A stretch of DNA of 64,000 nt from Aquipluma nitroreducens (lineage in GTDB: Bacteria; Bacteroidota; Bacteroidia; Bacteroidales; Prolixibacteraceae), in assembly GCF_009689585.1 (NCBI RefSeq), contig NZ_AP018694.1, positions 1,302,001 to 1,366,000 of the forward strand. The letters are read 5' to 3'. Under the pieces are notes generated by a model. The model was given only the letters and a program-made list of their open reading frames with translations. It searched no databases and was not told the DNA's origin. Made by a program: the position numbers and the translations under genes. This document shows positions 52,008 through 63,594 of this stretch, in pieces; position 1 is the first letter of the stretch, and every line of letters begins with the position of its first letter.

Positions 52008-54035
52008 ATGCTTGGTCTGTTTTTTAAAAAATTAGCAATCTCCTCTAACATTTCAACATACCTCAGCCGTACGCTAATCATAATTACCGTTGCTACAACA
52101 GTGATTATCGGAGGAGTTATGATTTTTCAGCAAACCCTTTACTTTAATAAAATAAGCAAACAAAAGAATACCGAATATATTGAAAATCAGAAAATTTACA
52201 TCAAAGAAATTGTAAATAACGAATTTGAATACATCAGGATTCAAAACGAGTTTTTCAAAAAGAATATCAATAATAAGGTTAAGCGAAATGTTAACCAAGC
52301 TTATAATACTGCAGAATCGATTTATCAAAAATACGTTGGAAAAAAATCAGAAGAAGAGATAAAAGCCCTTATCGTTGCTACAATTTCATCTCTTCGGTTT
52401 GATATGGAATATGAGGAGGTATTTATTTCCACCATGGACGGAACTGGTGTCTATTATCCAAGAAAACCTGAATTTACCGACAAAGATATGCGCCTGTTTA
52501 GAGACTCTAACGGGTCAACTGTTATCCGTAATGAGATAAATCTTTTGAACTTAAAGGATGAGGGATTTGTGGAATATGACATCAAACCTAAAAACGATGA
52601 AGTTACTGCCCACCTAAAGAAAATAACATTTGTCAAAAAATTCAAGCATTTCAACTGGTACTTTGGTTCGAAGCAGTATCTCAACGACTATTTCCCTAAA
52701 TTCATAGAAGAAATCGCACAAAAGATTAGTTCTGTCCGTTTCAGACATGGTGGATATATTTTCATGAATAACATGAATGGCACTCCCATTGTTATGGATG
52801 GATCCGTTTATAAAGGCAATTTGAATATGCTTACAAATCCTGGTGATCCTCGTCATCAGACATTTATTCAGCAACTTGATGTAGCAAAAAAGAATCTGGA
52901 AGGTGGATATTTCTATTATAAATGGAATAAGATAAACGAAACAAGTTTTTCCGAAAAATGCTCTTTCGTTCGTTCTTTTAATGATTATAATTGGTTAATT
53001 GGCGCCGGCTTCTATCTTGATGAAATTGACAAAAGTATAATACAGCAACAAGAATTACTTCATAAGGATCAGCGAAATAGCATCATTATAATATTAATCA
53101 TATTTTTTATACTCTTATTTTTTGAAGTACTAATTATCTATCACTTCAATTCAAAATACAAGTCTGATTTTGAACGATTCTTTAATTTTTTCTTTTCGTT
53201 GCAAACAAACTTTAATCAAATAAAAACCGCTGACCTTTATTTCGACGAGTTTAAGCGTGCAGGATTGGCAGCAAACGAAATGGTATTGTCGCGAAAAGAA
53301 ATTGAAAATCGGCTTATTGAAGAACAGAAAAAAGCTACCGAATCTGATCGGTTAAAATCAGCATTCTTAGCTAATATGTCGCACGAAATAAGAACGCCTA
53401 TGAATGCCATTCTTGGCTTCTCTGAATTATTGGAAGATGAAAGTCAGGATGAACTGGACAAGGTTCTATTCGTTAAACTAATCAGAAAAAACGGCGAAAT
53501 ATTATTGAATTTGATAAACGACATTATTGATATTTCGAAGATCGAAGCCAATTTATTATCAATCCGGAAGAAGCCTCTAAATCTGAACAAATTTTTAAAT
53601 GAAGTAAGTAATCATTACATAGAAACGATTGCTACCAGAAATGATAGAAAGATTAGATTCTTGACAATTAACAATATTGAACCGAATCAAATCATCATAA
53701 CTGATGAGATCAGACTTCGTCAAATACTAGACAACTTGATTGGAAATGCAATTAAATTCACCCCTGAAGGTTCGATTACTCTAAACGTAAAAAAGGAAGG
53801 AGAAGCTATATATTATAGTGTTTCTGACACTGGGATAGGAATTCCAGCTGATCAACAATCCACCATCTTCGAACGGTTTATGCAGGCCGAACATGACCAG
53901 GGAGTAAACTTTGGAGGAACCGGCCTTGGATTGGCGATATCAAAGAATCTGATCGAACTACTTGGAGGAAATCTGCATGTAGATTCAAAAGCCGGGGAAG
54001 GATCTATCTTCTATTTTCAACTACCCATCGACTAA
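52008..54035 (+). CDS. membrane sensor histidine kinase with extracytoplasmic Cache-type domain
   Basis: The 675-residue protein has a first membrane helix at about 23-43 and a large periplasmic sensor (about 45-345) containing two PAS-like cache units (VFISTMDGTGVYYPRKPEF and GGYIFMNNMNGTPIVMDGS, ending YNWLIGAGFYLDEID). A second helix lies at about 357-380. A DHp domain follows with phospho-His in LANMSHEIRTPMN and a HATPase with DNLIGNAIKFTPEG, VSDTGIGIP and GGTGLGLAISKNL. There is no receiver or HPt domain and no response regulator nearby, so the partner is elsewhere. Its stop codon overlaps that of the convergent LOG gene. Confidence 0.9.
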   Translation: MLGLFFKKLAISSNISTYLSRTLIIITVATTVIIGGVMIFQQTLYFNKISKQKNTEYIENQKIYIKEIVNNEFEYIRIQNEFFKKNINNKVKRNVNQAYNTAESIYQKYVGKKSEEEIKALIVATISSLRFDMEYEEVFISTMDGTGVYYPRKPEFTDKDMRLFRDSNGSTVIRNEINLLNLKDEGFVEYDIKPKNDEVTAHLKKITFVKKFKHFNWYFGSKQYLNDYFPKFIEEIAQKISSVRFRHGGYIFMNNMNGTPIVMDGSVYKGNLNMLTNPGDPRHQTFIQQLDVAKKNLEGGYFYYKWNKINETSFSEKCSFVRSFNDYNWLIGAGFYLDEIDKSIIQQQELLHKDQRNSIIIILIIFFILLFFEVLIIYHFNSKYKSDFERFFNFFFSLQTNFNQIKTADLYFDEFKRAGLAANEMVLSRKEIENRLIEEQKKATESDRLKSAFLANMSHEIRTPMNAILGFSELLEDESQDELDKVLFVKLIRKNGEILLNLINDIIDISKIEANLLSIRKKPLNLNKFLNEVSNHYIETIATRNDRKIRFLTINNIEPNQIIITDEIRLRQILDNLIGNAIKFTPEGSITLNVKKEGEAIYYSVSDTGIGIPADQQSTIFERFMQAEHDQGVNFGGTGLGLAISKNLIELLGGNLHVDSKAGEGSIFYFQLPID

Positions 54036-54613
54036 CGTTTCGGAACTTCAAACCATTTGTTAACGGTTTCCTCAGGTTTGTAATTCTGAATATAATCCAT
54101 TGCTTCAGCGGCATTTTTGGCTATAAAATAAAGCTTGCGGTAACTTTCCTTAGCGAATTTTTCTTCATACGATTTTTCAAACTGACGAAACAGATCATCG
54201 TAGAAACCGTTGGTATTGATAAAGACAATGGCTTTATGGTGATAACCCAATTGTTTTAGTGTTATTACTTCAAGAATCTCTTCCAAGGTGCCAAATCCAC
54301 CAGCCAATGCAATAAAAGAATCAGCAAGTTGGCGCATCCGCTCCTTTCGCTCCATCATGTCTCCTGATACAATTATTTCGTGTGCATGAACAGAAGCCAG
54401 ATTAAAATCCCGAAGCTTTTCCGGAATAATACCAATCGTCTTTGCTCCATGTTTTCCGGCTTCACGGGTGATAACATCCATTGTTCCTACATTCGATCCA
54501 CCATTGATCAAACAATAGCCCGATTGGCCAATAAGACGAGCCAAATCAATGGCATCATTCACATACACATCAGCAATGGCATTACTGGACGAAGAAAAGA
54601 CACAAATATTCAT
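54032..54613 (-). CDS. LOG-family (TIGR00730-type) nucleotide 5'-monophosphate phosphoribohydrolase-like protein
   Basis: The start at ATG 54613 (MNICVFSSSSNAIA) gives 193 residues; 12 codons upstream in frame are less likely. The Rossmann-like fold has GGSNVGTMDVITREA and the family motif LAGGFGTLEEILEV, in which the usual PGGxGTxxE has Ala for Pro. MMERKERMRQLADSFIAL precedes it. LOG proteins cleave ribose-5-phosphate from cytokinin-type or other nucleotides; the bacterial substrate is often unknown. It is downstream of gyrB across a family-a repeat. Confidence 0.88.
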   Translation of the reverse strand: MNICVFSSSSNAIADVYVNDAIDLARLIGQSGYCLINGGSNVGTMDVITREAGKHGAKTIGIIPEKLRDFNLASVHAHEIIVSGDMMERKERMRQLADSFIALAGGFGTLEEILEVITLKQLGYHHKAIVFINTNGFYDDLFRQFEKSYEEKFAKESYRKLYFIAKNAAEAMDYIQNYKPEETVNKWFEVPKR

Positions 54614-54630
54614 AGTTAAGGAAAGAAATT

Positions 54631-54685
54631 GAAAAGAGTCATTAGTCATTTGAAAGTTTTCCCAATGACCAATGACTCTTTTCTA
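54631..54685. repeat. intergenic inverted repeat between gyrB and the LOG gene (family a)
   Basis: GAAAAGAGTCATTAGTCATT pairs with CAATGACCAATGACTCTTTTC (about 19 of 21 positions) around a short loop. It begins 7 bases after the gyrB stop codon and can act as a terminator-like hairpin. Confidence 0.8.
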
Positions 54686-54692
54686 TGTTTTT

Positions 54693-57026
<2,334 letters not shown>

Positions 57027-58802
57027 CTAGAACGAATAGCTAATTCCGGCCATCCAATTTAATCCTTTATTGGTGTAGCCAAGCCATTGCTCGTATTTCT
57101 GAAAACCAAAATTATTGAGCTTTGCAAAGAAGTTCAGCTTTGGAGAAAATTGGTATTCGGCACCAACGTTTAGGTCAATAATTGGGTCCAATTGAATTTC
57201 ATTGTCAGAAATAATTGCCGATGAAAAGAGCGATAAATTTGAAAAATCACGAATAAGAGCTGACCGACTCCCTATCACAAATATATCTGTAGTGAATTTC
57301 AATTGTTCCATAGGCTTATAAATGCCCGAAATTGTAATATCAAAATTGGGCATTTGCCATGCTTTTTGTTGCGTCTTTAGATCATAAGAATAGTAGTTTC
57401 CCAACAAATGAACCGAAAAGTTATCGGAAACTGAATGCATGACTTCAGCGGAGAGTCTCAATATGTTGACATCATCATAAACCCAGTCGAATGTATTATT
57501 GAGTCTCCTGTATGTTGAGGATTGATTATAAATTTGAGATCCTTGAGTGATGTAAAAATGCTGCTTCTCGATTGCCGACCAGGAAGCTTCGGCCACATAA
57601 TTGGTTTTTGAGGTTAATTTACCTTTAAATCCTCCTGAAACGATGTATTTATAATTGGTATTGGCCACGTCATGGTAAGGATCTGCATACGGATTTTCGG
57701 CTGCAATGGAAGAATAGGTATTGTGTTGCAAATGCCCATCAACACCCGCAAACAAGGTCAGAACTTGCGGAACTGGCGACCATTCGGCCTTTACTTTTGG
57801 CCAAATCTTAAAATCTGCATCTGTATCAATATCTAGTATCATTGCCGTATTCAAACCAAGTTGCAGACTAGCGTTTTCGGTCGACCACATGACTGACGGA
57901 TTTGCCCGAAGTATGGTTTGCTGCTTTTTACCAAATTCGCTGTAAAATCGATTCATGATACTGTCGGCTTTATAAACAGTTAGTGAGGCTGAAAGAAGGC
58001 CTAACGCATTGTCAATGTTTTTACTGACATCGCCCGACAAAACCACCTCATGTTCGGTCTGTCCGGTTTTGCTTATGAAATAGTGATATTTAGCCCCAAA
58101 ATCGTAGTTCAACTCGGCGGTTGAAAGGGTTTCGCTTTTCAAATGGACGGTTGCGCTACCCTTCGAGAAATACTGTTTATCCTGATAATGCGGTATCATT
58201 TCCTCTTTCAACGCGTCCGACAACCGATCTCCTGCATATCCGTAATACGTAAATGCTTTACGGTCGAAAGCCAGGCTTCCGGATAAAGTTGATTTCCGGA
58301 AAAACTTTTTACCAAATATTTCAGCCGTATTTTCCGATTCGGGAGCTTTAACCAAATCTTCGTTCAGAAGTTTAACTTTTCCGGAAGAAGAAAGATGACT
58401 GAAATGCATTCCAAAATTCGATTTTTTTGTAGGTTGAGCATTAAAAAATAACTCACCATATGGAGTCAGGTAATTTCCAAAACCCAATTTTAGCAATCCC
58501 AAACCCATTGGTTCCTTTGGATCGCCAACCATTTTTGCTGCCGCCACCGGAGTAGGATCGAAAGTTGAGAAAACAGGTTTACTGAAAATTGAATAATCGA
58601 AAGTAGGAGCTTCTGTTTGTTCCGGTTTGATTTGTGGAATATCGTTGATTTTTTGCGCATCCAAAATGCTGGGTTGATAAGCTTTCACAACTTCAACTTC
58701 CTGTTTCAGCTTCAACGAATCTTTTTGCGCCATTGCATTACCGGCTCCCATTAACAAACCCAATGCCAACAGGCTTACGGCTAAATATTGTTGCTTTTTC
58801 AT
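57027..58802 (-). CDS. outer-membrane beta-barrel protein (TonB-receptor-like)
   Basis: The 591-residue protein has a signal peptide (about 1-25, ending GNAMAQ) and a short N-terminal segment with VEVVKAYQPSILDAQKIN. Alternating beta strands follow to an aromatic C-terminus (GISYSF) typical of barrels inserted by BamA. There is no plug domain of normal size, so it is not a full TonB receptor. It is the second gene of a pair with the large TPR protein upstream, and the two probably work together at the outer membrane. The function is unknown. Confidence 0.75.
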   Translation of the reverse strand: MKKQQYLAVSLLALGLLMGAGNAMAQKDSLKLKQEVEVVKAYQPSILDAQKINDIPQIKPEQTEAPTFDYSIFSKPVFSTFDPTPVAAAKMVGDPKEPMGLGLLKLGFGNYLTPYGELFFNAQPTKKSNFGMHFSHLSSSGKVKLLNEDLVKAPESENTAEIFGKKFFRKSTLSGSLAFDRKAFTYYGYAGDRLSDALKEEMIPHYQDKQYFSKGSATVHLKSETLSTAELNYDFGAKYHYFISKTGQTEHEVVLSGDVSKNIDNALGLLSASLTVYKADSIMNRFYSEFGKKQQTILRANPSVMWSTENASLQLGLNTAMILDIDTDADFKIWPKVKAEWSPVPQVLTLFAGVDGHLQHNTYSSIAAENPYADPYHDVANTNYKYIVSGGFKGKLTSKTNYVAEASWSAIEKQHFYITQGSQIYNQSSTYRRLNNTFDWVYDDVNILRLSAEVMHSVSDNFSVHLLGNYYSYDLKTQQKAWQMPNFDITISGIYKPMEQLKFTTDIFVIGSRSALIRDFSNLSLFSSAIISDNEIQLDPIIDLNVGAEYQFSPKLNFFAKLNNFGFQKYEQWLGYTNKGLNWMAGISYSF

Positions 58803-58814
58803 GTTTTAATTTTT

Positions 58815-58955
58815 CAGCCCCACCCAAACCCTCCCCCAAAGGGAGGGCTTGGCGCAGTGCAAGTTTTAAAGGTGTTTTTTCAAAGAATAATTTTCAAATC
58901 TTCAAGCCTAAACTCCCTCTCCTTTGGAGAGGGCTGGGGAGAGGCTTTCTATCTG
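58815..58955. repeat. CCCTCCC/GGGAGGG hairpin repeat between the TPR and barrel genes (family g)
   Basis: Two GC-rich hairpins, CCCTCCCCCAAAGGGAGGG (about 58831-58849) and CTCCCTCTCC-TTTGG-AGAGGG (about 58911-58932), stand in complementary flanks (AGCCCCACCC against GGCTGGGGAGAGG). They are markedly GC-richer than the surroundings. This type is common in Bacteroidota intergenic DNA and tends to yield spurious predicted proteins. Confidence 0.75.
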
Positions 58956-58962
58956 TTTTATT

Positions 58963-61900
58963 TTATTTCTTTCCTCCGGAAATATTGATTTCGAGCGGCT
59001 TGCTCTGGTTCTTGGTTTGACTGGCTTCATCTGCTTCAATCACCTGTAATTTTTGGCGTGTTGCTTCGAGAATTCCATCTTCTTTCTCCGGATAGTTTTC
59101 TTCGATACTTTTTAGCGTGTGTTTTGCCTGAAATTCATCGCCATTTTTCAGGTAAATATCCGAAAGCAACAGAAAGCTTTTGGCCAGCCAGAATTGATGA
59201 GGCGAATTTTTATCGATGAAATCCATAATCTCTTTTTCTGACTCTTTCAACTTCTGCTTTTCAAACAATATTTCAGCAACTAAAAACTTCGATTCAGCGC
59301 CTTCAGCAGAATTGGTATCAGTCGATAGTTTACTTAAAATCGGAAAGGCTTTGTCGGCATTTCCGGAGTTATAGTATGATAATCCCAGCTTGTAATTGGT
59401 TTCACGCTTCAAAATATCCGAAACTTTTTCGAGAGCTAAAATCTGATTGGCAGTCGTGATGCAGTCCGGATATTTAGCTAGATTGAACTGACAGCGCATA
59501 ATTCCGGTCAGCGCATCGGGTAAATTATTTCCTGAATTTGAGATTTTGGCCAGCCGTTCGAAATACGCAAGCGCTTGCACGTAATTCTGGTCATTATAAT
59601 GTAGCCCGGCAGCTTTCGAAAGAGCTCCTTCAGTGAAATAGTTATCGGGTTGAGCAATTACCATCTCATATTCTGCCAATGCTTTATCAAATTCACCATC
59701 GGCATAAAGCAATTGAGCCAGGTAGAAATGCGAATTCAATACAAAACCTCCATTGGGAAATTGATTGAGGTACCGTTCGAATTGCGCCCTGGCTTTTTTA
59801 TCCCCAGCCATATATAACTTTTCGGCTGCCTGGTACGATAACGAATCCTGCTCATTTACTGAAACCTGAACGCCATTGCCTAGTTTATTGGTATAAGCAA
59901 AGTACGAGTCAACATCGTTCATCTCAACGTAGCTATTTTTCATTCCGGCTAAAGCCGACTGTGTTTCGGGACTATTTGGCGATTGGTCGACCACCTGTTT
60001 GTAATAATTTACTGCGCCCTTGAAATCGTTAGCATTGTACGAAACCAATCCGAGTTGAACCAAAGCTTTGTTCTGCAAATTGCTCTGCGGATATTTTGTG
60101 ATTAATTGTTTGTAATAAGTCGTGGCCATTTGCGGCTGATTGATGCGCTCGTAGGTGCGTCCAAGTTCAAATAGAGCATCATCCTGATAGGAAGAATTCG
60201 GATAGATTTGTATCAACGAATTCAAAGCATTGATTTTACCCTGATTATCTCGCTGCAAACCCAGACAGAAAGCTTTCTGATAAAGCGAATAATCCGCATC
60301 GTACACATTCAACCTCAATGCTTTGTCGTAATTCGAAATAGCCTGACTATAATCACGATTTAGGAAATTGCAATCGCCCAAACGATTATTGGCATCGGCC
60401 ACTTTTTCGCTTCGCAAATCATCTTCCAGATTCAGGTATTTCCTGAAATAATCACTGGCGGCGGAATAATCCTTCACCTGAAAATAGGCATAGGCCAAAT
60501 TATAATGTGCCGTTTTATATTCAGGAAGTACAATCGCACCCGGCGATTTCATAAATGCATTATAACCCGTGATCGCCTTATTGAAATCGTTTAACCGAAA
60601 CAAGGCCTCAGCTTTCCAGAAAAGGGCAAGTGAATGGTAATTTTTATTGAAATCGCCAGCATCGATCGATTTATTGAAGTTTTCCAATGCCCCATTGTAA
60701 TCCAGGTTATTGAAGCATTCCAGCGCCCTGTAATATGCAACCCGTTGATAGGCCTTTTTTACCGACTGATTTTTCACCTTGATGTTTTCGATGGAAGCCA
60801 TCGCATCACGGTAATTGCTGGTACTCATGTAAACTTTAACCAGGTAATCGTAGGCCACATCGTTTCGCTCAGCATTCGGGTACGAAGTAATGTACTTATC
60901 GAATGCCTTGATGGTCTCGTTAAACGGTGAATACGACAATTCGTAGGTAATTTTGGCATAATTAAACAGCGCATCTTCTTTGATCTTTGGATCAAAATCG
61001 AGTTCTGAAGCGGCTTCAAAAGCCTGTCGTGCTTTGTTTTTATCGTTGGTTGTCACATAACAATCAGCCAAATGGTAATAGGCATTTTGAGCCAGTTCAT
61101 CTTTTCCTTTGCAGGCAATCTCAAGATACGGAATTGCCTTTGCTTCCTGACTATTCAGGTAATAGCAATAGCCAAGCATGTAATTTTCTTCGCGTCCTTT
61201 GTTATTTTTATCCGAAAGGTAAAATTCCAAAAACTGAATGGCATTTTTAAATTCGCGCAAATGGAAATACGAATCACCCAAAAGACGTGCGAGTTCTAGT
61301 TGTTGATCAGCAGGCACTTTGTTAATCAACGGAGCGGTATAATCAACCACCTCACGGTATTTAGCCTGTTTATAATAAATCTGGCTGATGTAAAACGGTA
61401 TCACTTTCTCGAAAACCGGATTCTTTTTCAGCTTCAGAAATTCTTGAAGAGCTGTTTCGTAATTCCCCTTCAGGTAATGAATATGTCCAAAGTAATATTG
61501 TGATGGAGCTGCGTAAAGCGAGTTTCCGTCTTTAATTTCAGAAAAAGCAGTCAACGCGGCATCGAATTTTTCTTTTTCGAAATTGGCATACCCTTTCATG
61601 TAATAGAAATGGGCCAGTTCATCTTTCGAAATTTCCGATTTATCAATACTTTCAAGGGTTTTCAAAACTGCCGGATATTTCTTTTTGTCGAATTGGTAAA
61701 TAGCCTGTTCGAACAATGCCCTATTTCGGAACGAACTTTCAGGAAACTCTTTTAAAAATTCAGCAATTTGTTCTTCAGCATTTCCGTTGTCGAGTTTCAG
61801 TCCACATAAAGCTTTGTAAAACATAGCTTCGGCCCGGACATCAGAATTTTCTCCGGACGATGATGCTATCTGATCAAACTGATTAATAGCAGAAACGTAA

Positions 61901-62037
61901 TTTCGGGCTAAATACAATTCTTTTGCCTCTTGTATTTTCTGACTGACTGACTGATAATAGACCGTTTGCTGGGCTGTTATCAAAATTGGTGAGTATGCCA
62001 GCAGAAACAGAATGAATACGAATCGGGTTGTCTTCAT
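58963..62037 (-). CDS. large periplasmic TPR-repeat protein
   Basis: The 1024-residue protein has a signal peptide (about 1-22, ending LITAQ). From about 30 to 1000 it is almost entirely tetratricopeptide repeats with the usual A-Y-F-G spacing (for example AEALFRLNDFNKAITGYNAF and ALFELGRTYERINQPQMATTYYKQ), perhaps 20 or more units. Such a solenoid binds protein partners or peptidoglycan in the periplasm. It is upstream of the barrel gene at 57027 and likely functions with it. No catalytic domain is seen. Confidence 0.85.
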   Translation of the reverse strand: MKTTRFVFILFLLAYSPILITAQQTVYYQSVSQKIQEAKELYLARNYVSAINQFDQIASSSGENSDVRAEAMFYKALCGLKLDNGNAEEQIAEFLKEFPESSFRNRALFEQAIYQFDKKKYPAVLKTLESIDKSEISKDELAHFYYMKGYANFEKEKFDAALTAFSEIKDGNSLYAAPSQYYFGHIHYLKGNYETALQEFLKLKKNPVFEKVIPFYISQIYYKQAKYREVVDYTAPLINKVPADQQLELARLLGDSYFHLREFKNAIQFLEFYLSDKNNKGREENYMLGYCYYLNSQEAKAIPYLEIACKGKDELAQNAYYHLADCYVTTNDKNKARQAFEAASELDFDPKIKEDALFNYAKITYELSYSPFNETIKAFDKYITSYPNAERNDVAYDYLVKVYMSTSNYRDAMASIENIKVKNQSVKKAYQRVAYYRALECFNNLDYNGALENFNKSIDAGDFNKNYHSLALFWKAEALFRLNDFNKAITGYNAFMKSPGAIVLPEYKTAHYNLAYAYFQVKDYSAASDYFRKYLNLEDDLRSEKVADANNRLGDCNFLNRDYSQAISNYDKALRLNVYDADYSLYQKAFCLGLQRDNQGKINALNSLIQIYPNSSYQDDALFELGRTYERINQPQMATTYYKQLITKYPQSNLQNKALVQLGLVSYNANDFKGAVNYYKQVVDQSPNSPETQSALAGMKNSYVEMNDVDSYFAYTNKLGNGVQVSVNEQDSLSYQAAEKLYMAGDKKARAQFERYLNQFPNGGFVLNSHFYLAQLLYADGEFDKALAEYEMVIAQPDNYFTEGALSKAAGLHYNDQNYVQALAYFERLAKISNSGNNLPDALTGIMRCQFNLAKYPDCITTANQILALEKVSDILKRETNYKLGLSYYNSGNADKAFPILSKLSTDTNSAEGAESKFLVAEILFEKQKLKESEKEIMDFIDKNSPHQFWLAKSFLLLSDIYLKNGDEFQAKHTLKSIEENYPEKEDGILEATRQKLQVIEADEASQTKNQSKPLEINISGGKK

Positions 62038-62294
62038 GGGTTATCTGATTATTTATTCAGGTTCGGGGGATACACAAATTGTACCATCTTTTATAATGAC
62101 AAAGATTACGATAAAAAGTTGCTTCGGTAAAATTAAGTATTCCTATTTTCACTTTTCAGAATCTTCCTCTCTATTCATAAATAAAAACTCTTTTATCGAA
62201 GGAATTAGTATCTGATAGGATGAAATTTAATGGCTAATGTTTTTCTAATTAAAACTCAGCTATATTTAGCAACCCAAAATACAAAAAACAAAAC

Positions 62295-62792
62295 ATGAAA
62301 AAATCAACATTCTTATTTACTATTCTGTTAATAGCATCTCTATCATCATTCGGTCTAACAAAAAATAATTCTACAAACTCTTTTTTCGTAAAATCGTCTG
62401 ATTTACATCCTAACTTAGACATTACCGCTGGATATGTGCCAAAATCAACATATGATGCAATTAAGGTTAACTTTTCGGCCAATAATATAATACTTAAGCG
62501 ATTGGGGCTTTACACCTCTCTGGAAAAAGGACTTAATTCTGAATATTTGGCCAATACTTTTGGTATCAATGTATCTGTTCACCAATATGCTTATTTGTGG
62601 ACTGGATTTGGCCTGTTAGCAGATAATGGAATATTAAATACCACTGTTTTTACTAAATTCAGAAAAGAATTTGGCATTGGTATTATGCCTTATAAACTAA
62701 CATTACTCAGGATAGGCTGGTCAGTAGAAGTTGGCCCAACCATTACAGCAGGCATAAAAATACCTCTGACTAAACACCAAAATAAAAATTAG
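62295..62792 (+). CDS. small secreted or outer-membrane protein, unknown
   Basis: The 165-residue protein has a signal peptide at about 1-20 (MKKSTFLFTILLIASLSSFG). The rest alternates polar and hydrophobic residues (VYLWTGFGLL-type strands, GIGIMPYKLTLLRIGWSVEVG), suggesting a small beta-barrel or beta-sandwich. I do not recognise the family. A TATATTTA close to a -7 box lies near 62259. It is 57 bases upstream of ftsE but there is no evidence that it belongs to it. Confidence 0.65.
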   Translation: MKKSTFLFTILLIASLSSFGLTKNNSTNSFFVKSSDLHPNLDITAGYVPKSTYDAIKVNFSANNIILKRLGLYTSLEKGLNSEYLANTFGINVSVHQYAYLWTGFGLLADNGILNTTVFTKFRKEFGIGIMPYKLTLLRIGWSVEVGPTITAGIKIPLTKHQNKN

Positions 62793-62849
62793 TGCTCGGC
62801 ATTAACAGATAAAAAATTAGTTTTGCATACATACCAATTTGAATTTCCA

Positions 62850-63548
62850 ATGTCAGAAGAAAACATCATTGAGCTCATTAACGCCGACATTATTCAGCGT
62901 GATCATGTGGTACTTACAGATATTAATCTGGAAATTAAAACAGGCGAATTTGTTTACCTCATTGGGAAAGTAGGAACCGGAAAATCGAGCCTGATTAAAA
63001 CTTTGAATGCAGAATTACCCCTCGAAAAAGGTGAAGGTAAAGTAGCTGGGTTCAATTTAGCGGAAATTAAAACCCGCGATATCCCTTTTTTGCGGCGCAA
63101 ATTAGGTGTCGTATTTCAGGATTTCCGATTGCTTACCGATCGCAATGTTTACGATAACCTGACCTTTGTACTGAAAGCAACCGATTGGAAAAACGAATGG
63201 GAAATAGCCGAACGTGTAAACGAAGTTCTCTCGATGGTGGGTATGACGCAAAAATTAAAATCGATGCCGCACCAACTTTCAGGCGGAGAGCAACAACGCG
63301 TGACCATTGCGAGAGCGATCCTGAATAATCCTGAAATTATTTTGGCTGACGAGCCTACCGGAAATCTCGACCCACATACATCAATTGAGTTAATGCAAAT
63401 CTTTAAAGACCTGAACGATCAAGGCAAAACTGTTGTAATTGCCACGCACGACTACCCGCTAATCCGGAAATTTCCGGCTCGGATCATCACTGTCGACGAC
63501 CATAAAATATATGAAACGGTACTTACCCGCAAAGAAAATCAAGGGTGA
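62850..63548 (+). CDS. ftsE: FtsE-like cell-division ABC ATPase
   Basis: The start at ATG 62850 ([14 protein letters not shown]) gives 232 residues; a TTG nine codons upstream is possible but less likely. The ATPase motifs are Walker [12 protein letters not shown]-loop VFQDF, signature LSGGEQQR, Walker [13 protein letters not shown] and switch His in [10 protein letters not shown]. In other bacteria FtsE with FtsX activates periplasmic peptidoglycan hydrolases at the division site. ftsX is not next to it here, a known arrangement in Bacteroidota. Its TGA runs directly into a repeat. Confidence 0.85.
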   Translation: MSEENIIELINADIIQRDHVVLTDINLEIKTGEFVYLIGKVGTGKSSLIKTLNAELPLEKGEGKVAGFNLAEIKTRDIPFLRRKLGVVFQDFRLLTDRNVYDNLTFVLKATDWKNEWEIAERVNEVLSMVGMTQKLKSMPHQLSGGEQQRVTIARAILNNPEIILADEPTGNLDPHTSIELMQIFKDLNDQGKTVVIATHDYPLIRKFPARIITVDDHKIYETVLTRKENQG

Positions 63549-63594
63549 AAAGTGCCTAAAGTGAGCTAGAGTTTAGAGTGCCTAAAGTTTAGAG
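63549..63594. repeat. AGTGCCTAAAGT word repeat after ftsE (family f)
   Basis: Repeated words AGTGCCTAAAGT, AGAGTTTAGAG, GTGCCTAAAGTTTAGAG begin directly after the ftsE stop codon and run into the 3' end of the convergent glycosyltransferase gene. Confidence 0.6.

Noticed and set aside
58733-59020. Plus-strand frame of 95 codons containing LPLLWRGLGRG-type sequence
   Set aside because: It is a read-through of the GC-rich family-g repeat between two minus-strand genes. Such frames are common spurious predictions in Bacteroidota and have no start-site or family support.
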